From Mesorhizobium sp. J8 (GTDB lineage: Bacteria > Pseudomonadota > Alphaproteobacteria > Rhizobiales > Rhizobiaceae), in NCBI RefSeq assembly GCF_016591715.1, contig NZ_AP024109.1:1054001-1118000 (forward strand): a DNA stretch of 64,000 bases. The letters are read 5' to 3'. A program made the position numbers and the translations under genes. Positions within the stretch are counted from its first letter, which is position 1. Each line of letters opens with the position of its first letter. The notes under the pieces are model-generated. The model was not told where the DNA came from. It did no database searches and worked only from the letters and a program-made list of their open reading frames with translations. This document shows positions 33,911 through 42,162 of the stretch, piece after piece.

Positions 33911-34930
33911 ATGAGCGACGACAAGTCCATGATCGGAACGAATATCGACTTCGATCGCGACGGCCTGCAGACGGGCACGCTGCGGCTGCCGCATTCCGTG
34001 CATCGCTCCGCCTATGGCCACATCGCCATCCCCATCGCGGCGGCGAAGAACGGTCATGGCCCGACGGTCCTTTTGACGGGCGGCGTCCATGGCGACGAAT
34101 ATGAGGGTCCGATCGCGCTGGCGCGGCTCGTTCGCGAGCTCGACCTTTCCCGGCTTTCGGGACGGCTGATCGTCGTCCCAGCGGTCAACTATCCGGCCTT
34201 CGTCGCCGGCACCCGCACCTCGCCCATCGACGACATCAACCTCAATCGCACCTTCCCCGGCAAGCGCAACGGCACGGCGACGGAGATGATCGCGCATTAC
34301 GTGACCACCGAGCTGCTGCCTCGCTCGGACTATCTGGTCGATTTCCACGCCGGCGGCAGCTCGCTGCAATATCTGCCGACGCTGCTCGCGCCGCGCTGGT
34401 CCGATCCCGCGCAAAAGGAGCGTCTGGAAGAATTCATCGACGCCTTCGACCCGCCGAACGTGGTCTATTTCGACAGCATCCGGGCGTTGAGCGGCGAAGA
34501 CCGCGTCATCGGCAACTATGCGCACCAGAACAACGTCTTCTTCGTCACTGGAGAGTTCGGCGGCGGCTCGACGGTCAACATCGAAGGGTTGGCCGTGGTT
34601 GAGAACGGCCTTCGCTCGGTGCTGTCGCATCTGAAGGTATTGGCGCCCGCAACACCTTTGCCGAAGCGGCGCGGAAAGGTGCGCCGGCTGGTGATGGACG
34701 ATCCGGGCCTCTATGCCTTCGCGCCGCGCCGGGGCTTCTTCGAGCCGCGCTTCGCGCTCGGCGACGAGGTGCCGGCCGGCGCGCTTGCCGGTCTGATCTA
34801 CGATCTGGACAATCCCTGGGCCGAGCCGGTGTCCGTTCATTTCAGGCATGGCGGTTTCGCCGTCTGCATCCGCACCTTCTCGCTGGTGGAGGCCGGCGAC
34901 TGCCTGGGCCATCTGGCGTCCCCGGCCTGA
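33911..34930 (+). CDS. Zinc deacylase of the succinylglutamate desuccinylase/aspartoacylase family, DoeB/EutE-like
   Basis: A 339-aa metal-dependent amidase. Zinc ligands are visible in GGVHGDEYEG (His60, Glu63) and DFHAGG (His146). The stretches GPTVLLTGG and PAFVAGTRTSPID resemble the DoeB/EutE subgroup, which removes the acetyl group from N-alpha-acetyl-diaminobutyrate in ectoine breakdown. However, ectoine hydrolase DoeA and the later enzymes are not nearby, so the substrate here may be another N-acyl amino compound. The ATG at 33911 follows GGAGAG. It is the first enzyme gene after the AraC regulator, followed by an aminotransferase. Confidence 0.8.
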   Translation: MSDDKSMIGTNIDFDRDGLQTGTLRLPHSVHRSAYGHIAIPIAAAKNGHGPTVLLTGGVHGDEYEGPIALARLVRELDLSRLSGRLIVVPAVNYPAFVAGTRTSPIDDINLNRTFPGKRNGTATEMIAHYVTTELLPRSDYLVDFHAGGSSLQYLPTLLAPRWSDPAQKERLEEFIDAFDPPNVVYFDSIRALSGEDRVIGNYAHQNNVFFVTGEFGGGSTVNIEGLAVVENGLRSVLSHLKVLAPATPLPKRRGKVRRLVMDDPGLYAFAPRRGFFEPRFALGDEVPAGALAGLIYDLDNPWAEPVSVHFRHGGFAVCIRTFSLVEAGDCLGHLASPA

Positions 34931-34995
34931 GCGACACCGCGGTTGCGCGGGCACGGCCCGCGGCCCTCATCGACAATCAGGATATCCATAGCATC

Positions 34996-36063
34996 ATGCA
35001 TGACATTCCCGTCACGCGCGCCGCGGCGCGCAAGCCCCTCCCGCAAGACCTCAAGGCGAGCTTCGGCGATTACTTCTCCGACCACATGTTCCAGATGGAG
35101 TATACGGAAGGACGTGGCTGGCACGACCCGCGCATCGTGCCGTTCGGCCCGCTGCAACTCCACCCCTCATCCTCCGTCATCCAATATGCCCAGTCGATCT
35201 TCGACGGGTCCAAGGGCTATCGCCGAGAGGACGGCTCGGTCCATCTTTTCCGGCCGCAGGCCCATATCGCGCGCCTCAACCGCAGCGCCGGCGAGCTGTG
35301 TATGCCGGCGGTCGATCCCGACCTCGTGCTTGCCGCGATGCGCAAGTTGATCGATCTTGATCGCGACTGGGTGCCGGCCAAGCGTGGCAACGCCATCTAT
35401 GTGCGCCAGACCATGGTGGGGACCGAGGGCTACATGGTGGTGCGGCCTTCCAGCACCTACACCTATCTCATCTTCCTCTGCCCCGTCGGCTCTTACTACT
35501 CGGAGGGCGCCGGCCCGGTCCGCATCCTCGTCTCCGAGACGCGCGTGCGCGCGGCCAAGGGCGCGATCGGCTCGGCCAAGGCCGGCGCCAACTATGCCGC
35601 CAGCCTCAAGGTGGGCCGCGAGGCCGCCGCGGCCGGCTTCAGCCAGGTTTTGTGGCTGGACAGCGTCCAGCGCCGCTATCTGGAGGAGGTCGGCACCATG
35701 AACATCATGGTGAAGATCGGCGGCCGCATTCTCACGCCGCCATTGAGCGATTCGATCCTGCCGGGCATCACGCGCCACAGCGTGCTCACGCTCATGCGCG
35801 ACTGGGGCATGGAGGTGGCCGAGGCGCCCATCGACATCGAGGACGTCGTGGCGGCATCGAGGGCCGGCACGCTGGAGGAGATGTGGGGCGTCGGCACGGC
35901 CGCCGTGATCTCTCCCGTGGGTGAGCTCGCCTGGCGCGGCGAAAAGATCGTCGTCAACGGCGGCCGGACGGGGCCGGTGGCGGCGAAGCTGTTCGAGCAC
36001 CTGACGGGCCTGCATGCCGGGACCGTGCCCGACAGGCATGGCTGGTCGGTCGCTGTCGACTGA
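34996..36063 (+). CDS. Class IV (branched-chain type) aminotransferase
   Basis: A 355-aa fold-type IV PLP enzyme like IlvE. The PLP lysine is Lys195 in SAKAGANYAAS; LSDSILPGITRHS is the family phosphate-binding region. It transfers an amino group between a hydrophobic or similar amino acid and 2-oxoglutarate. Placed between deacylases and an amino-acid-type ABC importer, it more likely acts in breakdown of the imported compound than in biosynthesis. A terminator follows directly. Confidence 0.86.
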   Translation: MHDIPVTRAAARKPLPQDLKASFGDYFSDHMFQMEYTEGRGWHDPRIVPFGPLQLHPSSSVIQYAQSIFDGSKGYRREDGSVHLFRPQAHIARLNRSAGELCMPAVDPDLVLAAMRKLIDLDRDWVPAKRGNAIYVRQTMVGTEGYMVVRPSSTYTYLIFLCPVGSYYSEGAGPVRILVSETRVRAAKGAIGSAKAGANYAASLKVGREAAAAGFSQVLWLDSVQRRYLEEVGTMNIMVKIGGRILTPPLSDSILPGITRHSVLTLMRDWGMEVAEAPIDIEDVVAASRAGTLEEMWGVGTAAVISPVGELAWRGEKIVVNGGRTGPVAAKLFEHLTGLHAGTVPDRHGWSVAVD

Positions 36064-36068
36064 GATGG

Positions 36069-36126
36069 ATGCCGGTGGAGTCCTTTCTGCGAAATCGTGT
36101 CCCGGAAAGACAATACCGGCATTTTT
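36069..36126 (+). terminator. Rho-independent terminator after the aminotransferase gene
   Basis: ATGCCGGT (36069-36076) pairs with ACCGGCAT (36115-36122), an inner CTTTC/GAAAG pairing shortens the loop, and TTTT follows at once. It begins six bases past the stop codon. Genes after it (36249 onward) probably have their own promoter. Confidence 0.68.
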
Positions 36127-36248
36127 GTTGCAATCACTATGACTGCTTGAGTTGCGGACCGGACAGGGACGGTTAGCATGCGGGTTCCGGTAGGAGTCGT
36201 GAACGCTGACCTTCCCGGTTTGGCCGCGTCTCCACACCGGGAGTATTC

Positions 36249-37145
36249 ATGTATTCGGGACCGATCATCGATTCGCACCATCACCTGTGGGACCTTTCCA
36301 TGGGCAAGCATCCATGGCTGCTGCCCACGGACCCTTCCGTGCAGGCGGTAGCCGGTCTTTCCGAGATCGCCACCAATTATCTGGTGGACGATTATGTCCG
36401 CGATTCCAGCGGCCATAATATCGTCGCCACGGTGCATATCGAGGCGTTGTGGGCCGGCGATCCGGTGGGGGAGACCCGCTGGCTGGAAACCCTGGACAAG
36501 TCGAAGGGCGTGGCCTCGCGTTACGTGGGCGGCGCTTCGCTGGGCAAGCCGGAGGCGGCGGACGCCATCGCGAGACAGGCGGCGTTCGACCGGATGACCG
36601 GCATCCGGGGTATTTTGAGCTGGCACCCGGACCCCAAGAAATGCTTCGTGACCGATCCCGAGCTCGGGCGCAACCCGCAGTGGCGCCGCGATATCGCCCG
36701 GCTGCAGGAGCATGGGCTCAATCTCGAGCTGATGATGTATCCCTACCAGGCCGGCGTCGTGCGGGAGATCGCCGAGGCGCTTCCCGGCCTGCAGATCATC
36801 ATCAATCATTGCGGCAGCCCGATCGACCGCGATCCGGAAGGCATGCAGCGCTGGCGCGACGGCCTGAAGCACATCTGCGCCTGTCCCAACATCGCCATCA
36901 AGATTTCGAACCCGGGCGCCTACGACCACAACTGGACGCTGGAAAGCGTTCGCGACGTCGCCATGCATTGCATCGACTGTTTCGGCACCGAGCGCAGCAT
37001 GTTCGGCACGGATTATCCGGTCTCGAAGATCCAGATGAGCTTCGACCAGATCTACGACACCTTCAAGAAGATCGCCGCCGTCCTGTCGCCTCAGGAGCAA
37101 TCGCGATTGTTCCACGACAACGCCAAGCGCTTTTACCGGCTGTGA
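36249..37145 (+). CDS. Amidohydrolase family (Amidohydro_2) protein
   Basis: A 298-aa TIM-barrel metal hydrolase. It has the HxH metal motif in DSHHHLWD (residues 8-15), a later His in IINHCGSP, and the Asp of FGTDYP. Relatives hydrolyse lactones or amides or decarboxylate. The ATG follows GGGAG. It starts a second transcript of the cluster, followed by an M20 deacylase and an ABC importer, suggesting ring opening or amide cleavage of an imported compound. Confidence 0.82.
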   Translation: MYSGPIIDSHHHLWDLSMGKHPWLLPTDPSVQAVAGLSEIATNYLVDDYVRDSSGHNIVATVHIEALWAGDPVGETRWLETLDKSKGVASRYVGGASLGKPEAADAIARQAAFDRMTGIRGILSWHPDPKKCFVTDPELGRNPQWRRDIARLQEHGLNLELMMYPYQAGVVREIAEALPGLQIIINHCGSPIDRDPEGMQRWRDGLKHICACPNIAIKISNPGAYDHNWTLESVRDVAMHCIDCFGTERSMFGTDYPVSKIQMSFDQIYDTFKKIAAVLSPQEQSRLFHDNAKRFYRL

Positions 37146-37188
37146 CCGGCAATCACCGCTGTTTCGAACCGGCGAACCAGGACTGATA

Positions 37189-38349
37189 ATGACACATTCT
37201 TCCGCGATCGAACTCTTGGGCCGGCTGGTCGGGTTCAACACCGTCAGCAGCCGGTCGAATCTGGAGGCGATCGACTTCATCAAGGCCTACCTTGCCGGTT
37301 TCGGGGTGCAGAGCGTCATCATCCCCGACGCGACCGGCACCAAGGCCAACCTGCTCGCCACGATCGGGCCGGCCGACCGTCCGGGCTATGTGCTGAGCGG
37401 CCATACCGATGTCGTCCCGGTCGAGGGGCAGGAGTGGTCGCGCGACCCGTTCAACATGTGGCGTGACGGCGACAGGCTCTATGGCCGCGGCACGTCGGAC
37501 ATGAAGGGTTTCATCGCCTGCGCGCTGGCCGGCGTACCCGCCATGCTGGAGAAGCCGCTTGCCGCCCCCATCCATCTGGCCTGGTCCTATGACGAGGAGG
37601 TCGGATGCCTGGGCGTGCACGGCATCATCGAGCACATGGCGAAGACCTTGCCGCCGCAGCTTGCCGTCTTCGTCGGCGAGCCGACCGGCATGGGCGTTGT
37701 CGGCGGCCATAAGGGAAGCGCCGGCCTGCTCACCACGGTGACAGGCAAGGCCTGCCATTCGTCTCGCCCCGACCTCGGCGTGAACGCCATCTTCCACGCC
37801 ATGGACCTGATGGGAGAATTGCGCTCCTACGCGAACGAACTTCGTTCTGCCCCCGAGGCCGACTCGCCGTTCGAGGTGCCCTACACGACGGTGAGCGTCG
37901 GCGTCGTCCAGGGCGGCACGGCGCGCAACGCCATACCGGGCGATTGTGCCTTCCAGTGGGACATCCGCGCCACACGCAGCGGCGTGCTGGAGACGCTGGT
38001 GAACAGGTTTCGGGCGTTCAGCGACAGCAAGGTCGTTCCGGCCATGAAGGAAGGCTTCGCCGGCTCCGCCGTGGTGACCAATATCGCCTATGACGTTCCG
38101 CCCTTCATTCCCGACGCGGGCTCGCACGCCGAAACGCTTGCCAAACGTTTTGCCGGCCGCAACGAGGTGACGGCCGTGAACTATGGGTCCGAAGCCGGCA
38201 TCTTCCAGTCCGCCGGCATGTCGACCATCATCTGCGGTCCGGGGCGCGACAGCGAAGCGCACATAACCGACGAATGGATCGCCGTCGAGCAGCTCGAACG
38301 TTGTGTCGGCTTCGTCGACCGGCTGATTGACCATGCGCGTCATGCCTGA
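37189..38349 (+). CDS. M20-family deacylase (ArgE/DapE-like)
   Basis: A 386-aa zinc peptidase/deacylase like acetylornithine deacetylase. Metal and catalytic residues are visible: GHTD (His72), GRGTSDMKG (Asp104), YDEEVG (Glu136/Glu137), VGEPTG, and a C-terminal SEAHITDEW. It removes an acyl group from the alpha-nitrogen of an amino acid; ArgE itself is possible, but the catabolic context favours another N-acyl substrate. The next gene begins about 50 bases later. Confidence 0.86.
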   Translation: MTHSSAIELLGRLVGFNTVSSRSNLEAIDFIKAYLAGFGVQSVIIPDATGTKANLLATIGPADRPGYVLSGHTDVVPVEGQEWSRDPFNMWRDGDRLYGRGTSDMKGFIACALAGVPAMLEKPLAAPIHLAWSYDEEVGCLGVHGIIEHMAKTLPPQLAVFVGEPTGMGVVGGHKGSAGLLTTVTGKACHSSRPDLGVNAIFHAMDLMGELRSYANELRSAPEADSPFEVPYTTVSVGVVQGGTARNAIPGDCAFQWDIRATRSGVLETLVNRFRAFSDSKVVPAMKEGFAGSAVVTNIAYDVPPFIPDAGSHAETLAKRFAGRNEVTAVNYGSEAGIFQSAGMSTIICGPGRDSEAHITDEWIAVEQLERCVGFVDRLIDHARHA

Positions 38350-38398
38350 AAAGGGCCTGCCGCGAAGACTGAACATCGCAAAAATGGGGAATGATCTC

Positions 38399-39646
38399 AT
38401 GCAGAGGGGACTACTGAGACAATTGCTTCTTGTCGGCGCGCTAAGCGCGTCGGCCCTGGGCACGGCAATGGGCGCGGCGGCTGCCGACGTCGTCAAGATC
38501 GGCGTGCTCGCGCCGCTTTCCGGACCTTCGGCCTCCGACGGCGCGGACTTCGTCAAGGGCGTGGAACTCGCCGTCGACGAGCGGAACGCCAAGGGCGGCG
38601 TGGCCGGCCACACGTTCGAGATCGTCTCGGCGGACGTCAAGGACGGATCGCCCGACAATGTCAGCAGCGCGGCGCAGCGCCTCATCAACACGGAAGGCGT
38701 GCAGGTCGTGCTGACCGGCTATGCGAGCCTGTCGCTCTTCGAGGTCGATCTCTTCGCCGACGCCAACATGCCCTACATCTCGTCCGGCCCGTCCGGTTCG
38801 TTTGCCGGCATCGTGAGCAAGGACCCGGGCAACTACAATTGCTGCTGGTCGCTGTCGCCGTCCTACAAGGGCTACGAGACGGACGTGCTTCCGCTGGTGG
38901 AAGGGCTGATCGCCGACGGCAAGTTCAAGCCGGCGGGCAAGAAGCTGGCGATGATCTCGTCCGACAATCCTTATTCCAAGGTCATCTCGGAAGGCATGAA
39001 GAAGTCCTTCTCCGCCGCCGGCTGGACCGTGACCGTGGATGAGATGGTGCCGTTCGGCCCCGTCAACGACTGGCGCGCCATCCTTGCCAAGGTGCGGCAG
39101 GACCCGCCCGACCTCGTGGTCAACACCGATTATCAGCCCTCGAACTCCGCCCTGTTTCTGAAACAGTTCCTGGAACAGCCGACCCAGAGCCTGGTGTTCC
39201 TGCAATACGCGCCGTCGGTGCCCGAATTCGTCGACCTGACCAAGGAACAGTCGAACGGCGTCCTCTACAACCTGATCGGCGGCGCCATCGACTCGCCCGG
39301 CTGGCCGCGCGGACAGGAAGTGCTGAAGAAATACCAGGACAAGTTCAAGGTCGCCTCCGGCGTCTACGGCTCGGCCCTCTACGAAGAGGCGGAGATGTAT
39401 TTCGCGGCGCTGGAGAAGGTCGGCGATCCCAAGGATCACGACGCGATCGGCAAGGCGCTCGGCGAAACCAAGGTCGACGCCGCGCCGGGGCCGGTCGAAT
39501 TCGACCAGGCGACTCATCTTGCCGTGCAGGACGAGAACCACATTCCGGTGACCTTCTACCAGATCTGGGACGGCAAGCGCTTCCTGATCGGGCCGAAGAA
39601 ATACGCGACTGGCGATTTCAAGCTTCCGCCTTGGATCAAGCAGTAG
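38399..39646 (+). CDS. Branched-chain-amino-acid-type ABC transporter substrate-binding protein
   Basis: A 415-aa periplasmic binding protein of the LivJ/Peripla_BP_6 type (KIGVLAPLSGPSAS after the signal; VDERNAKGGVAG; SAAQRLINTEGV). The start ATG 38399 gives a clean Sec signal (MQRGLLRQLLLVGALSASAL...ADVV); the frame extends upstream into the M20 gene. Ligand unknown. A strong terminator behind it would make it more abundant than the downstream ATPase and permease subunits. Confidence 0.9.
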   Translation: MQRGLLRQLLLVGALSASALGTAMGAAAADVVKIGVLAPLSGPSASDGADFVKGVELAVDERNAKGGVAGHTFEIVSADVKDGSPDNVSSAAQRLINTEGVQVVLTGYASLSLFEVDLFADANMPYISSGPSGSFAGIVSKDPGNYNCCWSLSPSYKGYETDVLPLVEGLIADGKFKPAGKKLAMISSDNPYSKVISEGMKKSFSAAGWTVTVDEMVPFGPVNDWRAILAKVRQDPPDLVVNTDYQPSNSALFLKQFLEQPTQSLVFLQYAPSVPEFVDLTKEQSNGVLYNLIGGAIDSPGWPRGQEVLKKYQDKFKVASGVYGSALYEEAEMYFAALEKVGDPKDHDAIGKALGETKVDAAPGPVEFDQATHLAVQDENHIPVTFYQIWDGKRFLIGPKKYATGDFKLPPWIKQ

Positions 39647-39683
39647 CAGAAGCCTTCCGGTCGGCACCCGAAATGTTCGATGT

Positions 39684-39714
39684 GCCGGCGCGACCTGTCG
39701 CGCCGGCGCTTTTT
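39684..39714 (+). terminator. Strong hairpin terminator/attenuator between binding-protein and ATPase genes
   Basis: Perfect 10-bp GC-rich stem (39684-39693 with 39698-39707), a CCTG loop, then GC-TTTTT. It lies inside what is functionally one importer operon and probably gives partial read-through, lowering ATPase and permease levels relative to the binding protein. Confidence 0.85.
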
Positions 39715-39764
39715 CCCGGCGCCGAAGCCCAACAGCGCTCCGCTTTCGTCAAAGCAGTCTTCGC

Positions 39765-40490
39765 ATGATCCTTACGGCCGAAAATCTCACCAAGTCCTTC
39801 GGCGGCTTGCGCGCCGTGGGGGGCGTCAGCTTTGCGCTGGCCGAGAACGAAATACTCGGCGTCGCCGGGCCGAACGGCAGCGGCAAGAGCACACTGTTCA
39901 ACATACTGACCAACATCCCCTTTCCGGCCGACAGCGGTCGCGTCGTTTTCGATGGCAGGGAAATCCAGAACGTGGCCCCGGAGGAGGTGAGCCGTTCCGG
40001 CATCGCCCGCACCTTCCAGCGCGAAAGCATCTTCACCTCGCTGAGCGCTATCGACAACGTGCTGGTGGCCATCGAGCATAGTGGCAAGCGGCAGGGGCAG
40101 AAAGAGAATGAGGCCGCTGCGATCGGGGTGCTCGACATGGTGGGCTTTCCCCAGACCCTGCACAATGCGCCGACCGCAACGCTCCCCATCTTCTTCCGCA
40201 AGATACTGATGATAGCCAGCGCCCTGGCCATGTCGCCGCGCGTGCTTTTGCTCGACGAGCCGGCGTCGAGCCTGACGCCCGGCGAGATCGAACATATGAA
40301 GGCGCTCATTCTCGGGCTGCGCCGGCGCGGCATCGCCATCCTGCTCATCGAGCACGTCCTGCCGCTGCTGATGGCCGTCTGTGACCGGCTTATCGTCCTC
40401 GACCAGGGCCGGGTGATCGCCCAGGGGCTCCCCTCCGAAGTCGTTGCCGATCCGAAAGTGGTCGAAGCCTATCTGGGGCAGGCACGATGA
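39765..40490 (+). CDS. livG: ABC transporter ATPase, LivG type, with degenerate signature motif
   Basis: A 241-aa ATPase. Walker A GPNGSGKS (35-42), Walker B VLLLDEP (160-166) and the switch His197 are present. Where the ABC signature should be, residues 139-146 read TLPIFFRK instead of a (S/P)xGxQ(R/K)-type motif, so one of the two composite ATP sites of the LivG/LivF pair is probably weak. Overlaps livF by four bases (ATGA). Energises the importer encoded by the following genes. Confidence 0.88.
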   Translation: MILTAENLTKSFGGLRAVGGVSFALAENEILGVAGPNGSGKSTLFNILTNIPFPADSGRVVFDGREIQNVAPEEVSRSGIARTFQRESIFTSLSAIDNVLVAIEHSGKRQGQKENEAAAIGVLDMVGFPQTLHNAPTATLPIFFRKILMIASALAMSPRVLLLDEPASSLTPGEIEHMKALILGLRRRGIAILLIEHVLPLLMAVCDRLIVLDQGRVIAQGLPSEVVADPKVVEAYLGQAR

Positions 40491-41278
40491 CGGACACGCT
40501 TCTCCTCGATGTCAGGGGCCTCGATGGCGGCTACGAGCCGCTGCAGATCTTCCGCAAGATCGACCTTTCGCTGGTGCAGGGCGCCAGCGTGGGGTTGTTC
40601 GGCCCGAACGGCCACGGCAAGACGACCTTCCTGAGGACCCTGTCCGGTATCATCGATCCGTGGGATGGGGACATTTTCTTCGACGGTGTCCAGCTCAACC
40701 GTCCGGGCGCGCGCGGCAGCAGGCGCTGGCGCAATTTCAACTACGACGCCATAACCCGGCGCCGGATGGATCCGAAAGCGGTGGCGCGCGCCGGGCTGAT
40801 CCATGTCCCGCAGGGAAACCTGCTGTTTCCGGACATGACCGTCGCCGAAACGCTGTCGATCGCACCCTATGCCTCCCGCGGGCGCGCCAATGCGGCGGAG
40901 ACGCTGGACAAGGTCTTCCGGCTCTTTCCCCGGGTGCACGAGCGGCTCGGCCACAAGATACGCTTCCTTTCGGGCGGCGAGCGCCAGATGGTGGCCATCG
41001 GCGTCGGGCTGATGGCGGCGCCGAAGCTACTCATCCTCGACGAGCCGACGCTGGGACTGTCGCCCAAGCTGCGCGGGGAACTCGCTTCGGCGATCCAGAC
41101 CATCCGGGAATCCGGCGTGCCGCTGATCGTGGTCGATCAGGACATCGCCTTCCTCGAGGAGCTGATCGACACGCTCTACCTGTTCGACCACGGCCGCATC
41201 TCGCGCCGCATCGAGAAGGCCGACATGCCGACGCATGAAGAGATCATGAACCTGATGTTCGGCGAGGATCACCATTGA
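40487..41278 (+). CDS. livF: ABC transporter ATPase, LivF type
   Basis: A 263-aa ATPase. Walker A GPNGHGKT (39-46), signature LSGGERQ (161-167), Walker B LLILDEP. An insertion rich in Arg (about residues 73-99) follows the first beta-sheet. Intact motifs suggest this subunit completes the active ATP site with LivG. Four-base overlap with the next gene. Confidence 0.9.
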   Translation: MTDTLLLDVRGLDGGYEPLQIFRKIDLSLVQGASVGLFGPNGHGKTTFLRTLSGIIDPWDGDIFFDGVQLNRPGARGSRRWRNFNYDAITRRRMDPKAVARAGLIHVPQGNLLFPDMTVAETLSIAPYASRGRANAAETLDKVFRLFPRVHERLGHKIRFLSGGERQMVAIGVGLMAAPKLLILDEPTLGLSPKLRGELASAIQTIRESGVPLIVVDQDIAFLEELIDTLYLFDHGRISRRIEKADMPTHEEIMNLMFGEDHH

Positions 41279-42162
41279 CCCTTGAGACGCTTAACCTGAT
41301 CCTGCTTGGCGGCATCGTGCTGGGCGCGCTCTATGCGCTGATGGCGACCGGGCTGGCGCTCGTGTGGACGACGCTCGGCATCTTCAATTTCGCCCACGGC
41401 ACGTTCATTGCGCTCGGCGCCTATATTGCCTGGCAGATCGCCAGCACCGAGGCCTCGGGCGCCGGCCTGCTGGCCGGGGCGGCGGTCTCCATCATCGGCA
41501 TGTTCGTCATCGGTATGCTGGTCTACTATCTCCTCATCAAGCCTTTCGAACGAAACCCGGACATCGTGGTGAAATCCGTCATCACCACGCTCGCGGGCGC
41601 CACCATCCTGGAAAACGTCATCAATCTCGTCTGGGGGCCGCGCAACAAGCAGCTCTCTCCGCTGCTCGGCGGCGACATGTCGATGCTCGGCATCACCATA
41701 TCCCGCAACGAGATGGCGGTGGTGGCGCTGGCGCTGGTCATCCTGGCGGCGCTCGGCGTGTTCCTGCAGCGCGCGCCGCTTGGCCGCGCCATGCGCGCCG
41801 TGGCGCAGAACCGTGAGGCGGCGCAACTCATGGGCATCGATGTCGAGCGGCTCTACGCGATCGCCTTCGGCCTGTCGGCGGCGCTGGCGGCACTGGCCGG
41901 CATCCTGATCGGCTCCACCCGCTTCATGAACCCCTCGATGGGCTCCGACCCGCTGATGAAAGCGCTGATCGTGGTGATCTTCGGCGGCATCGCGCGCTTC
42001 ACCGGCCCGATCTACGCGGCCTTCATCGTTGGCTTGCTCGAGGCGGTCATGACCTACCTCGTCGGCCTCTACTGGAGCCCGACGGTGCTTTTCGCCATCA
42101 TGATCGTCGTGCTTGTCGCCAAGCCAGAAGGCCTGTTTGGCCGATACAGGAAATCCGTCTGA
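41275..42162 (+). CDS. livH: ABC transporter permease, LivH type
   Basis: A 295-aa membrane protein with about eight hydrophobic helices, GxALVWTTLGIFNFAHGTF near the N-terminus as in LivH, and AIIVVIFGG-like ALIVVIFGGIA near the C-terminus. The start is TTG at 41275, sharing TTGA with the livF stop; no ATG fits. Pairs with the LivM-type permease encoded next. Confidence 0.9.
   Translation: MTLETLNLILLGGIVLGALYALMATGLALVWTTLGIFNFAHGTFIALGAYIAWQIASTEASGAGLLAGAAVSIIGMFVIGMLVYYLLIKPFERNPDIVVKSVITTLAGATILENVINLVWGPRNKQLSPLLGGDMSMLGITISRNEMAVVALALVILAALGVFLQRAPLGRAMRAVAQNREAAQLMGIDVERLYAIAFGLSAALAALAGILIGSTRFMNPSMGSDPLMKALIVVIFGGIARFTGPIYAAFIVGLLEAVMTYLVGLYWSPTVLFAIMIVVLVAKPEGLFGRYRKSV

Noticed and set aside
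34996..36063. Biosynthetic ilvE assignment for the aminotransferase
   Set aside because: Family fits, but the gene lies among deacylases and an importer rather than isoleucine/valine genes, so a specific symbol is not justified.
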